Below, one piece after another: positions 17,476-25,939 of a DNA stretch of 64,000 nucleotides. The translations under genes and the position numbers were made by a program. The DNA comes from Xanthomarina sp035306605 (lineage in GTDB: Bacteria > Bacteroidota > Bacteroidia > Flavobacteriales > Flavobacteriaceae), in NCBI GenBank assembly GCA_035306605.1, contig DATGNR010000047.1; one strand, written 5' to 3'. Under the pieces are notes generated by a model that searched no databases, was not told where the DNA came from, and was given only the letters and a program-made list of their open reading frames with translations. The first letter of the stretch is position 1. The number at the start of each line of letters is the position of its first letter.

Positions 17476-18117
17476 TTACAGGACTTGTTTTAACAAGTCT
17501 TTTATTTCACTAAGCATCATGGCTGTTGCTCCCCAAACCACATGACCGTTTAAATTAAAAGCAGGAACTATAACATCCCTATTATAAGAGGTTGATACAA
17601 TTTCTGTTACTACATTAGCATCATCAATAAAATCGTTTAAAGTAACCTCCAAAATATCTTCTACCTCATCGTCTTGTTTAATAAAATTAGGAGTTTGTTT
17701 AGAGATTCCAAGAAATGGTTGCACAAAATAATTGCTTGGCGGAATATAAACTTGCGTAAGTGCTCTTACCACTTGAATTTGTTGTATTGGCACCCCAACC
17801 TCTTCAAAAGTTTCTCTAATTGCTGCATCTTGAATAGATGTGTCCGAAAGTTCAACTTTTCCTCCTGGAAATCCAACTTGCGCTGAATGAACTCCTTTAT
17901 AGGTTTTTCTTAAAATTAAAACCAAATTGGTTTCTTGATTATAATTTGGATAAAACAGAGCCATAACCCCAGCTCTTTTAGCGTCTTTTATGAGATGTTT
18001 TTGTTTTTCCTGAAGTGCTTCCCTAAAAGGAGGAGACATTTTTAACTGAGAAGGTTCGGCTGGAAGTGGGATATTTTCTATTTTTGAAATGAGTTTACAA
18101 AATCTATCAAATTCCAT
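17476..18117 (-). CDS. Nudix hydrolase, CoA pyrophosphatase type
   Basis: A 213-residue Nudix protein. The Nudix box reads G-x5-E-x7-RETFEEVGV (from GGKVELSD to VGV at about 90-112), preceded by the UPF0035 phrase GVHSAQVGFPGGK that marks CoA pyrophosphatases (NUDT7/YeaB type), which split coenzyme A to 4'-phosphopantetheine and 3',5'-ADP. The next gene downstream is plsC (about 50 bp), so the two are likely co-transcribed in lipid metabolism. Confidence 0.9.
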   Translation of the reverse strand: MEFDRFCKLISKIENIPLPAEPSQLKMSPPFREALQEKQKHLIKDAKRAGVMALFYPNYNQETNLVLILRKTYKGVHSAQVGFPGGKVELSDTSIQDAAIRETFEEVGVPIQQIQVVRALTQVYIPPSNYFVQPFLGISKQTPNFIKQDDEVEDILEVTLNDFIDDANVVTEIVSTSYNRDVIVPAFNLNGHVVWGATAMMLSEIKDLLKQVL

Positions 18118-18189
18118 GGTTTTTTATTAGATATTAAGCCTAAGGCTATCATTAATAAACCTGACATTTAAAAACATCTAAATTTATTT

Positions 18190-18894
18190 ATGAAATATGT
18201 TTTTCTAGTGCTTTTTAGTTTTATTTTATTGAATTGTGAAGATAAACAATCTAGCAAAAATACGAAGGACTCTTTAAAAGAAACACCTAAAAAAGTTAAA
18301 AAAGACAGTCTTTTACACATTCAAACTAAAATTGAAGACACTATTAAGTTATCCGACAAAAATGCGATGGAGTTTTTTCTTCATTACGAAAAAGAAAACC
18401 CTGAAAACAAAGTACGCATTACCACAAGGTTTGGAACAATAGATATACTATTGTTCAATGAAACCAAGTTTCATAGGGCAAATTTCATCTTTTTAACTAA
18501 ACAAGGATATTTCACTGACACACAATTTTACAGAGTAATAGATAATTTTATAATTCAAGCCGGAAATTCAGATAACTCAGAAATTGCTAAAAAACGCAAT
18601 AAAATTGGAAAATATCTACTTCCTACAGACACTAAAAGAGGCTTTAAACATGAAAGAGGAGTTATAAGCATGCCAAGTAGTGAAATAGAAAACCCATATA
18701 AACTAGCCTCTCCATTCGAGTTTTTCATTGTGCAACAAGAAGGTGGTGCACATCATTTAGATGGAGATTACACCATCTTTGGTAAAGTAATTAATGGAAT
18801 GGATGTGGTAGATACAATTGCCAAACAAAAAACAGACGATAGCGATTGGCCATTGAGCAATATCTATATTAAAAATGTAGAAATTATTAATTAG
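18190..18894 (+). CDS. Cyclophilin-type peptidyl-prolyl isomerase lipoprotein
   Basis: A 234-residue lipoprotein (Cys16 after FILLN) with a Lys/Ser-rich linker and a cyclophilin domain at about 70-234. Domain signatures include RITTRFGTIDILLF, FHRANFIFLTKQGYFTDTQF followed by YRVIDNFIIQAG, and HHLDGDYTIFGKVINGMDVV near the end. It should act on folding of envelope proteins. Single gene. Confidence 0.92.
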   Translation: MKYVFLVLFSFILLNCEDKQSSKNTKDSLKETPKKVKKDSLLHIQTKIEDTIKLSDKNAMEFFLHYEKENPENKVRITTRFGTIDILLFNETKFHRANFIFLTKQGYFTDTQFYRVIDNFIIQAGNSDNSEIAKKRNKIGKYLLPTDTKRGFKHERGVISMPSSEIENPYKLASPFEFFIVQQEGGAHHLDGDYTIFGKVINGMDVVDTIAKQKTDDSDWPLSNIYIKNVEIIN

Positions 18895-18921
18895 TTTATA
18901 CCATCAACTTCAGATTCAACT

Positions 18922-19533
18922 TTATTTTGCTTCGTCCTTATAAACAGTTGGCAAACTAATTTTAAAGCGAACAGCTAAAAGTCTTACTACAATTACAATT
19001 AATCCAGCTAATGCAAAAGCTATGTCAATATCAATAGGTAGTTTTTTAATTAAAAAATAAGAAAAACCACCAACAATACATGCCGTAGCATAGATTTCCT
19101 TTCTAAATATAACTGGAATTTCATTACATAGAATATCTCTTATAACACCACCAAAACAAGCAGAAATTGTACCTAATGATACACATATAATTGGGTTTAG
19201 TCCTGCCGAAATCCCCTTCTCTACTCCAACAACAGTATATAGACCTATTCCAACGGTATCAAATAACAATAAGGATTTTCTTAAATAATCAATCTTATGT
19301 CTAAATACTACAGTAAAAATTGTTGAACCTAAAATAACATAAGTGTAAGTCATATTTTTCATCCAACTTACAGGGGTGTCACCAATTAAAATGTCCCTTA
19401 AGGTTCCTCCACCCACGGCAGTAACAAAAGCTATAATTAAGATACCAAATGGATCCATACGTTTACTTAAGGCAACTAATACACCCGAAATAGCAAAAGC
19501 TACGGTTCCTATAATATCTAAAGTATAAAACAT
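18922..19533 (-). CDS. TRIC/UPF0126-family cation channel-like protein
   Basis: A 203-residue inner-membrane protein with seven predicted helices made of two repeats. Each repeat has the glycine-rich phrase: GTVAFAISGVLVALSKRMDP with AVGGGTLRDILIGDTPV, and GTISACFGGVIRDILCNEIP. This is the prokaryotic TRIC family of potassium/cation channels (formerly UPF0126, YadS/YicG). Physiological role here is not known. Confidence 0.9.
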   Translation of the reverse strand: MFYTLDIIGTVAFAISGVLVALSKRMDPFGILIIAFVTAVGGGTLRDILIGDTPVSWMKNMTYTYVILGSTIFTVVFRHKIDYLRKSLLLFDTVGIGLYTVVGVEKGISAGLNPIICVSLGTISACFGGVIRDILCNEIPVIFRKEIYATACIVGGFSYFLIKKLPIDIDIAFALAGLIVIVVRLLAVRFKISLPTVYKDEAK

Positions 19534-19767
19534 CGTAAATTATTTTTTAAGGATTGACACATAAAAAAGGTTTTACCTTATTCTGTTAAATGAGCAAAAT
19601 AAAGACAATTGTAAACCATATAAAAGGTTTATACTGAAAATCTGAACTCATAAGTGCTAAAAATAAACAATTCAAGGCTATTAAATTACAGTTCGGAACT
19701 CCTAGTTCGGTGGGAATTCAAATTATCAGGACATTTGAAAAGTATTAATCAATTTAAACATTTTATC

Positions 19768-20190
19768 ATGAAAACATTAGCTTTAATTTTCTCATTCTTT
19801 TTTATTACACCTGTACCTGAAACTTTAGACATTGTAAACACTTATTCTATAACCGTAACAATTAACAATCCTTTAAGTGACAACGGCACTATGATAATTG
19901 GATTACACAACGAAAGCACTTTTATGAAAAGCCAAGGTATTGAAAACCAAAAAAGTGTTATTATAGACGGAAAAGTCCAAGTTACATTTGAAGATTTAAA
20001 ACCTGGGACCTATGCCATTATGGTACTTCATGATGCGAATGGAAATGGAAGAATGGACTTTAACGACAATGGCATGCCATTAGAATCTTATGGTATGTCT
20101 AACAACCCGATGTTATACGGGCCACCAAGTTTTACCGATGCTAAGTTTAATTTAGAAAATGAAGACTTAGAGCTACAAATTAGACTGTAA
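19768..20190 (+). CDS. DUF2141 secreted protein
   Basis: A 140-residue exported protein from ATG 19768 (KTLALIFSFFFITPVPETLD, signal peptide). The remainder is a single DUF2141 beta-sandwich: ITVTINNPLSDNGTMIIGLH, FEDLKPGTYAIMVLHDANGN and GMPLESYGMSN. The frame is open upstream to 19654, but that stretch has no signal peptide and no family similarity that I can see. The DANGNGRMDFNDNG loop resembles a calcium-binding turn. Function unknown. Confidence 0.85.
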   Translation: MKTLALIFSFFFITPVPETLDIVNTYSITVTINNPLSDNGTMIIGLHNESTFMKSQGIENQKSVIIDGKVQVTFEDLKPGTYAIMVLHDANGNGRMDFNDNGMPLESYGMSNNPMLYGPPSFTDAKFNLENEDLELQIRL

Positions 20191-20212
20191 AAGGATAATT
20201 TATAAAAAAAAT

Positions 20213-20256
20213 AAACGACCTATTGATAATAAAAAACATCTAAATAGGTCGTTTTA
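20213..20256. terminator. Bidirectional terminator between the DUF2141 gene and dps
   Basis: Twelve-bp stem AAACGACCTATT (20213-20224) with AATAGGTCGTTT (20243-20254), with A- and T-rich flanks on both sides; serves two convergent genes. Confidence 0.85.
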
Positions 20257-20278
20257 TAGTTGCTATTAATCTATTAGG

Positions 20279-20758
20279 TTATACTGTTTCGCCTAACCAA
20301 GCTTTCATCATCCAGATAGTTTTTTCTTGTTCTGTAATTAAGTCACTCATCATGGAATTAGTTCCTTCGTCTTTTACCTCGTCTGTCTTCTCTAAAATTT
20401 GTCTCTCAATTTCCAATAGTACACACAAAGAGTCAACAATTAAACCAACTGCTTTTTCATCTTGAGAAATATTTTTACCAACAGGTACTTTCGCTAACTT
20501 GGTGTAATCTTCTAGTGTATGTAAAGGTGTTTCCCCTAATGTTAAAATACGCTCAGCAATTTCGTCTACTTTAATGTTGGCGTCTGTATATAATTCTTCA
20601 AATTTAACATGTAAATCGAAAAAACGTCTTCCTTTAATATTCCAGTGGATTCCCCTTAAATTTTGGTAATATATTTGAAAGTTTGCTAAAAGCTCGTTTA
20701 AGTCTTTTGCTATATCTTTAGTCTTATTTTGATTTAATCCTATACTATTAAGTTTCAT
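20279..20758 (-). CDS. dps: Dps-family DNA-protecting ferritin-like protein
   Basis: A 159-residue dodecameric iron-storage protein that oxidises Fe(II) with H2O2 and shields DNA. The intersubunit ferroxidase residues are visible in RGIHWNIKGRRFFDLHVKFE (His and the downstream Asp/Glu) with DEIAERI following. It is transcribed away from oxyR across a 106-bp region that carries a 30-bp-spaced repeat, consistent with OxyR control. Confidence 0.95.
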   Translation of the reverse strand: MKLNSIGLNQNKTKDIAKDLNELLANFQIYYQNLRGIHWNIKGRRFFDLHVKFEELYTDANIKVDEIAERILTLGETPLHTLEDYTKLAKVPVGKNISQDEKAVGLIVDSLCVLLEIERQILEKTDEVKDEGTNSMMSDLITEQEKTIWMMKAWLGETV

Positions 20759-20815
20759 AATACCTTCTTTTTTAATTATTTACTCAAAGTTACAAGATAA
20801 TTTTCAAAAATTATC

Positions 20816-20861
20816 ATAGTTTTAATTGATAGTTTTTATATTTTTATAGTCTAAATTGATA
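20816..20861. promoter_or_regulatory. Direct repeat in the dps-oxyR intergenic region, candidate OxyR site
   Basis: ATAGTTTTAATTGATA (20816-20831) and ATAGTCTAAATTGATA (20846-20861) agree at 14 of 16 positions and start exactly 30 bp apart, about three helical turns. The ATAG cores fit the OxyR consensus. The second copy ends 4 bp before the oxyR ATG, so binding there would repress oxyR itself. Confidence 0.6.
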
Positions 20862-20864
20862 CTC

Positions 20865-21815
20865 ATGACAATTACGCAATTATACTACGTTCTTGCAGTA
20901 GCTGAACACAAGAACTTTACTAAAGCCGCAGAAAAATGCTTTGTTACCCAGCCTACATTAAGTATGCAAATACAAAAATTAGAAGCGGAATTGGATATCT
21001 TAATTTTCGATAGAAGCAAAAAACCTATAGAACTGACAGATGTTGGTAAAAAAATAGTAAACCAAGCTAAAAATATTGTAAACGAATCGTATAGAATTCA
21101 AGATATTGTTGATCAACAAAAAGGGTTTATTGGAGGTGAGTTTAAGTTAGGTATAATTCCAACTATTATGCCCACGCTTTTACCCATGTTTTTAAAAAGC
21201 TTTATAAGGAAATACCCTAAAATAAAACTTAAAATTGAAGAGTTAACCACAGAGGATATTATCTTCGGTTTAAACGAAGGTCATTTGGATGCTGCAATTG
21301 CTGCAACACCTTTAAAAATAGATAGTATTAAAGAACGTGTACTCTATTACGAACCTTTTGTAGGTTATATTCCCGAGCATCATAGGTTACATAACCAACA
21401 AAAAATAAGCACAACTAGTTTAGAAATAGACGACATGCTTCTTCTAGAAGATGGTCATTGTTTTAGAGATGGAGTTATTAATTTATGCAAAACTTTTAAA
21501 AACCAAATAGATAGTAATTTCCAATTAGAAAGCGGAAGCATTGAGACCTTAATAAAACTTTCAAATGAAGGTTTAGGAATGACACTCCTTCCTTACTTAC
21601 ACACATTGGACCTAAACGACAAATCTAAAACTAATTTACGTCACTTTAACTCACCTCCTCCCGCTAGAGAAGTTAGTTTGTTATATCATAGAAGCGAATT
21701 AAAAATGCAGATTATTGAAGCACTACAAACTGTAATTTCAGGTATTATAAGAGGCGCAATTGCATTTGAAAATGTAGAAATAATTAGTCCGTTACCAAAT
21801 AAAAAGGAAGCCTAA
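20865..21815 (+). CDS. oxyR: Hydrogen peroxide sensor OxyR (LysR family)
   Basis: LysR-type activator of peroxide defence. The N-terminal winged helix (1-60) reads TITQLYYVLAVAEHKNFTKA; the redox pair is in LEDGHCFRDGVINLCKTF, with nine residues from Cys to Cys as in Cys199/Cys208 of the E. coli protein. The real start is ATG 20865 (protein TITQLYYV...); the open frame reaches a TTG nine bases upstream. Divergent from dps, its expected target. Confidence 0.95.
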   Translation: MTITQLYYVLAVAEHKNFTKAAEKCFVTQPTLSMQIQKLEAELDILIFDRSKKPIELTDVGKKIVNQAKNIVNESYRIQDIVDQQKGFIGGEFKLGIIPTIMPTLLPMFLKSFIRKYPKIKLKIEELTTEDIIFGLNEGHLDAAIAATPLKIDSIKERVLYYEPFVGYIPEHHRLHNQQKISTTSLEIDDMLLLEDGHCFRDGVINLCKTFKNQIDSNFQLESGSIETLIKLSNEGLGMTLLPYLHTLDLNDKSKTNLRHFNSPPPAREVSLLYHRSELKMQIIEALQTVISGIIRGAIAFENVEIISPLPNKKEA

Positions 21816-21875
21816 TCTTGCAATTATTCTGGTCCAACCATCAATTTAATAAGTAAAAAATAATAAATCAAAAAG

Positions 21876-21905
21876 AAAAAGCGACCAGTTGGTCGCTTTT
21901 TCTTT
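21876..21905. terminator. Terminator shared by oxyR and the convergent small gene
   Basis: Perfect palindromic stem GCGACCA (21881-21887) / TGGTCGC (21889-21895 region) flanked by AAAAA and TTTTTCTTTT, active in both directions. Confidence 0.9.
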
Positions 21906-22105
21906 TATTCTTCTTTTAAATAGATTAAACATTGATTCAAATCGGGGTTTTGCTGAACAAGAGATTGAATAAAAACTTTTAACTCTTCAATTTCATAGGG
22001 CAATAATCTTTGAAGGGCTTTTTGTACTTCTCTGCAAAACAACGTAGCATCAAAACTTACTTTATCGAGTACAGTTTTTGTATACTCGAACATTGCTCTT
22101 GACAT
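21905..22105 (-). CDS. Small conserved helical protein
   Basis: A 66-residue, cytoplasmic, all-helical protein (SRAMFEYTKTVLDKVSFDAT, then LFCREVQKALQRLLPYEIEE). Small proteins of this look are common in flavobacteria, always with the FEYTKTVL-type start, but I know no function. A coding sequence is supported by the good start context, the terminator right after its stop codon and the charged/hydrophobic periodicity. Confidence 0.7.
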   Translation of the reverse strand: MSRAMFEYTKTVLDKVSFDATLFCREVQKALQRLLPYEIEELKVFIQSLVQQNPDLNQCLIYLKEE

Positions 22106-22234
22106 AGTATTATTAGGTTTTGGTTAAAAAGTAGATTTGTTTAATAAGCTTAATAGTTTAGATTAGTATGCTAAATTTAATGAAAAAAAGGATTGCTTTC
22201 TCATTTAAGCATAAATTTAACAATCTATTTAAAA

Positions 22235-23035
22235 CTAGAACTTATTATCACCATCTAATAAATTGCCTAAGCCTCCAAGAATACTACCTTCTCCCTTGTC
22301 TTTACCTCCTCCTTGTGGAGCAGCCGCCAAAACACGTCCAGCCAATCTACTAAATGGTAAAGATTGAATGTATACAGTTCCTGGTCCTTGAAGTTTTGCA
22401 AAAAACACTCCTTCTCCTCCGAAAATAGTGTTTTTTATGCCCCCAATAAACTCAATGTCATAGTCTACATCTTTTGTAAATCCTACGATACAGCCAGTAT
22501 CTACCCTAAGCACTTCTCCTGATTGAAGTTCTTTCTTTGCCATAGTTCCACCCGCATGAACAAAAGCCATTCCATTACCTTCAAGTTTTTGCATAATAAA
22601 ACCTTCGCCACCAAACAATCCTCGACCAAGCTTTTTGCTAAACTCGATACCAATACTTACTCCTTTGGCAGCGCATAAAAAAGCATCCTTCTGACAAATA
22701 AATTTCCCATTAAAAGCCGTTAAATCAATCGGGATTATTTTTCCGGGATAAGGTGATGCAAAACTAACCTTACGCTTACCTGATAAATTATTGTAAAAGG
22801 CTGTAATAAATAAACTTTCTCCTGTAAGAATTCGTTTTCCAGCTCCAAGAATAGAATTTAAAAAACCTTTGTTTTTAGATGAGCCATCACCAAAAATAGT
22901 TTCCATTTTAATGCCATCATCCATCATCATAAAGGTTCCTGCTTCAGCTACAACGGCTTCTTGAGGATCCAATTCTATTTCAACAAACTGCATCTCTTCA
23001 CCGTAAATCTTGTAATCTATTTCGTGAGCTATCAT
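22235..23035 (-). CDS. TIGR00266 / AIM24-family protein
   Basis: A 266-residue protein of the AIM24 family, a beta-rich trimer-forming fold of uncertain role. Typical phrases are VEIELDPQEAVVAEAGTFMM, FITAFYNNLSGKRKVSFASP, FLCAAKGVSIGIEF and LRVDTGCIVGFTKDVDYDI. The C-terminus is a flexible Gly/Lys tail (GGGKDKGEGSILGGLGNLLDG), common in bacterial members. Single gene. Confidence 0.88.
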   Translation of the reverse strand: MIAHEIDYKIYGEEMQFVEIELDPQEAVVAEAGTFMMMDDGIKMETIFGDGSSKNKGFLNSILGAGKRILTGESLFITAFYNNLSGKRKVSFASPYPGKIIPIDLTAFNGKFICQKDAFLCAAKGVSIGIEFSKKLGRGLFGGEGFIMQKLEGNGMAFVHAGGTMAKKELQSGEVLRVDTGCIVGFTKDVDYDIEFIGGIKNTIFGGEGVFFAKLQGPGTVYIQSLPFSRLAGRVLAAAPQGGGKDKGEGSILGGLGNLLDGDNKF

Positions 23036-23156
23036 AATATTTTGAGTTATTGTATTATTTATAGTATCAGTTGCTACTTTAAATAATTTGTTACATTTTT
23101 TTAAAAATTTTGTACTGTTGAATACGCAACATTTCTTCTATAAACCATATAAAAAC

Positions 23157-23612
23157 CTATGCTTTCAATTTAAGAGTCCACTCAAATTTAAAATTAGAAA
23201 CCTCAACTCCTTCTTCGTTAGTTCCTTTTGCATACAGCCATAAGGTTTGCCCCTCGCCCGTGGCAATAGCTTTTTTTATCACCTCATTTACTTGATGACC
23301 TTCAGTACAAACAAAGGTAATTTTACCTGTGGCTTTTTTTACAAAGCTTGCTTGATTGTTAGCAACTAACATGGAAATGTTTTTACCACTAGCTTTTATT
23401 TCCTGCATAACTAATGCACCTGTAGTAAGTTCGGCTGCCATGCCTTGAACTGCCCAAAACATAGAATTGAATGGATTTTGATTTATCCATCTATGTTTTA
23501 CAGTTACAACACATTTTTCTTTGTCGATAGAGCGCATTCTAACTCCAGTAAAAAAGGCCGAAGGCAATTTAAAAAATAAGTAGGTATTGAGTTTTTTAGG
23601 TGTTATATTCAT
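23157..23612 (-). CDS. DUF4442 hotdog-fold thioesterase-like protein
   Basis: A 151-residue protein of the DUF4442 family, related to acyl-CoA thioesterases (hotdog fold). The family signature NPFNSMFWAVQGMAAELTTG includes the position where related enzymes have a catalytic acid. No signal peptide. It lies 121 bp ahead of the AIM24 gene on the same strand. Substrate unknown. Confidence 0.85.
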   Translation of the reverse strand: MNITPKKLNTYLFFKLPSAFFTGVRMRSIDKEKCVVTVKHRWINQNPFNSMFWAVQGMAAELTTGALVMQEIKASGKNISMLVANNQASFVKKATGKITFVCTEGHQVNEVIKKAIATGEGQTLWLYAKGTNEEGVEVSNFKFEWTLKLKA

Positions 23613-23694
23613 TGGTGTTTTTTATTTTTTATAAGATTTTCAAGCGATTTATTAGCTCTATTTTTCGTTTTAACCTTCGATGATATATTTTTAT

Positions 23695-24885
23695 TTATTC
23701 CAGTTTTTCAACAACAAAAGCTGGTGGATATTGGGTTGTAAACAAACCATCCCAACTACTAGCAAAAATTACTTGGGTACCATCACGATTAGGTACAGCC
23801 TGAGCTCCTTGTGGATAACCATTATGGTAAGTTGCGTGATGAACTCCAAACCTCTCAACAATATCGCTTGAATCTAATTTTATTGCAAATATTTCTTTTT
23901 CACCTATCGTTTTACAGCAACCTTCACTAACATAAGCCCAGCCAGGTCTATTAATATTCCTACAGCTAATATGACCTCCCCAAACGCCATAAGCTTCTGT
24001 GTATTTAAAAAGGGGAGTTAGTAACCCATCACTTAAACGAACCATTTTAATATAATAATCATTAGGTCTTGTTTCTACATCTCCAAAGGCCACATAAACT
24101 TCGTTTCCCTCTGAATCAATCCCTAAATCTGCATGAGTTGTAAAATCTGTTAAATGTCTTTTATTTGTTAAATCTAAATCATAAACTTTTAATCCTTGAT
24201 TGTCTGCACTTCCATCTGGTTGCCAGCTAACCACTGCATAATTCCCTAAAGGACTTACAGAAAACCAATCTAATCCTTCTTTTGAACCTAATTCTTTTGT
24301 TCCCACTATAGTAGAGTTCAATATATCAAAAACTATTAAAGTTACATTATTAAAATTTTCACCTATCAGACCTATATACCTATCATCGTTAGACATATTT
24401 CCTTCATTATATCCGTAACTTATATTTTGAAAATCACTAAAAGTATAAATAGTCTGACTAACATTTATTAATATATTATACGAAACCAATTTATTACCTG
24501 AAGTACCATACATAATATTCGGGTTAATATTCGACCAAGTAGCCGAACTTGGAATATTAGCCCATTTTTTAAACTTAAAGGTCTTGGCATCTAAAATTGC
24601 AGCAGGGAAACCTGCTAATTTAATAAGAGTACCGTCACTATTCCAAGGAGAATCTTTACTGTAATGATGACGTAGTTGCTGTGTGTCTTTTCCAAAAACT
24701 TCAACGTCGCTTATTCGAGTTACCTGATTACCAAAATCATTTACAAATGGCACTAAATACTCGGGACTATTTAAGGCAGGTTCATAAGCCTTCCAGGTGG
24801 CATCCAAAACTGTTTCAACAATTGGATAAGTTTGAGAGAAACAACTAGAACACAATAAGAACAAGACATAAACTGCTTTTTTCAT
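23695..24885 (-). CDS. Secreted beta-propeller-like protein of unknown function
   Basis: A 396-residue protein with a clear Sec signal peptide (KKAVYVLFLLCSSCFSQTYP, cut after FSQ). The mature part reads as repeated beta-blades of a TolB/WD-like propeller: LDAKTFKFKKWANI, YDLDLTNKRHLTDF, VRLSDGLLTPLFKY, FASSWDGLFTTQYP. A Cys pair (SEGCC) and SCRNIN suggest disulfides. No catalytic motif is recognised; oligogalacturonate-lyase-like propellers have a comparable layout but the diagnostic residues are not obvious. It has no evident operon partner. Confidence 0.7.
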   Translation of the reverse strand: MKKAVYVLFLLCSSCFSQTYPIVETVLDATWKAYEPALNSPEYLVPFVNDFGNQVTRISDVEVFGKDTQQLRHHYSKDSPWNSDGTLIKLAGFPAAILDAKTFKFKKWANIPSSATWSNINPNIMYGTSGNKLVSYNILINVSQTIYTFSDFQNISYGYNEGNMSNDDRYIGLIGENFNNVTLIVFDILNSTIVGTKELGSKEGLDWFSVSPLGNYAVVSWQPDGSADNQGLKVYDLDLTNKRHLTDFTTHADLGIDSEGNEVYVAFGDVETRPNDYYIKMVRLSDGLLTPLFKYTEAYGVWGGHISCRNINRPGWAYVSEGCCKTIGEKEIFAIKLDSSDIVERFGVHHATYHNGYPQGAQAVPNRDGTQVIFASSWDGLFTTQYPPAFVVEKLE

Positions 24886-25032
24886 TTATACAGACCAATT
24901 GATTTACTGCAATTTATTAAAAATAACTGAATTAAACTTTGTTAATTTTTTGTTAAATTCTAGTACTTTGTATTGCATAATACCTTCCTAAAGACATATA
25001 TTTGCATTAGATACTATTATATACTTTACAAA

Positions 25033-25479
25033 ATGATTAATAAAAACCATAAAAATATTGCCACATTTATTCATTTATCAACTTTTTCAAGGTTCCTTTT
25101 CCCTTTAGGAAATTTTATTGGACCAATAGTTTTATGGGTTGCCAATAAGGACAAGTCAGAATTTATAGACACTCATGGAAAACAAGCTTTAAACTTTCAG
25201 ATTAGTATTTTGTTATATGCTATTATACTGGGGATGATTACCATTCCATTATTCATATTTAACTTGTTTAATGGTTTTAACTTTTTAGATATAGATGCTT
25301 TTAATAGCATACATATTAGTTTAACAAAACCCTCTCCTTTACTTTATATCACTGGAGGATTCGGCTTTATAGCAGTTGTAAGTTTTATCCTTGAATTAAT
25401 TTTTATTGTTAAAGCAAGTCTTGCAGCGAAAGAGGGAGAATATTATAAATATCCATTTACAATCAAATTTCTAAAATAA
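25033..25479 (+). CDS. DUF4870 membrane protein
   Basis: From ATG 25033 a 148-residue protein with three helices (about 20-40, 55-85, 110-135). The DUF4870/Tic20-like phrases FIHLSTFSRFLFPLGNFIGP and FIDTHGKQALNFQISI are diagnostic. The frame extends upstream to 24973, but those residues (HNTFLKTYICIRYYYILY) do not look like family sequence. Function unknown. Confidence 0.85.
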   Translation: MINKNHKNIATFIHLSTFSRFLFPLGNFIGPIVLWVANKDKSEFIDTHGKQALNFQISILLYAIILGMITIPLFIFNLFNGFNFLDIDAFNSIHISLTKPSPLLYITGGFGFIAVVSFILELIFIVKASLAAKEGEYYKYPFTIKFLK

Positions 25480-25526
25480 ATTCATCAATCGCTTTATATA
25501 AAAATATTAAGCAACAAATCAAAAAA

Positions 25527-25604
25527 ATGAACAGTTTAATAAAATCAGGAGGTGTAGAATGCGAGAAGCATACTACCTTAATTAAAAACAGCATTGACAC
25601 ATGA
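25527..25604 (+). CDS. Possible 25-residue leader peptide overlapping padR
   Basis: ATG at 25527 opens a 25-codon frame (NSLIKSGGVECEKHTTLIKN then SIDT) whose TGA overlaps the padR ATG as ATGA, a classical translational-coupling layout. An internal AGGAGG (25547-25552) is too far from the padR ATG to act as its binding site. Nothing is known of such a peptide; it may be chance. Confidence 0.3.
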   Translation: MNSLIKSGGVECEKHTTLIKNSIDT

Positions 25605-25939
25605 AGATAGAAAACACAAAGGCTCAAATGCGAAAAGGCGTACTAGAATACTGCATATTGTCCGTACTAAAAGATGAGGACGCTTATGTTGCAGAAATTT
25701 TAGAAACCTTAAAAGATGCCAAAATGTTAGTAGTGGAAGGAACTATCTACCCTTTATTAACACGACTTAAAAATGCCGGGTTACTTAATTACCGATGGGA
25801 AGAATCCACCTCGGGCCCACCAAGAAAGTACTATGGCCTTACAGAAAAAGGAAAATTATTTCTAATGGAATTAAACACCACTTGGAATGAATTACAAAAC
25901 GCAGTCAATTTAGTAACCAATCAAAAAACCACGAAATAA
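25601..25939 (+). CDS. PadR-family transcriptional regulator
   Basis: A 112-residue winged-helix protein. It begins AQMRKGVLEYCILSVLKDED, continues with VVEGTIYPLLTRLKNAGLL (recognition helix and wing) and SGPPRKYYGLTEKG, the PadR core signature. Its stop overlaps the ATG of the PspC gene (TAATG), so the two are translationally coupled. Likely a repressor of its own operon, sensing envelope or lipophilic stress. Confidence 0.95.
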   Translation: MKIENTKAQMRKGVLEYCILSVLKDEDAYVAEILETLKDAKMLVVEGTIYPLLTRLKNAGLLNYRWEESTSGPPRKYYGLTEKGKLFLMELNTTWNELQNAVNLVTNQKTTK

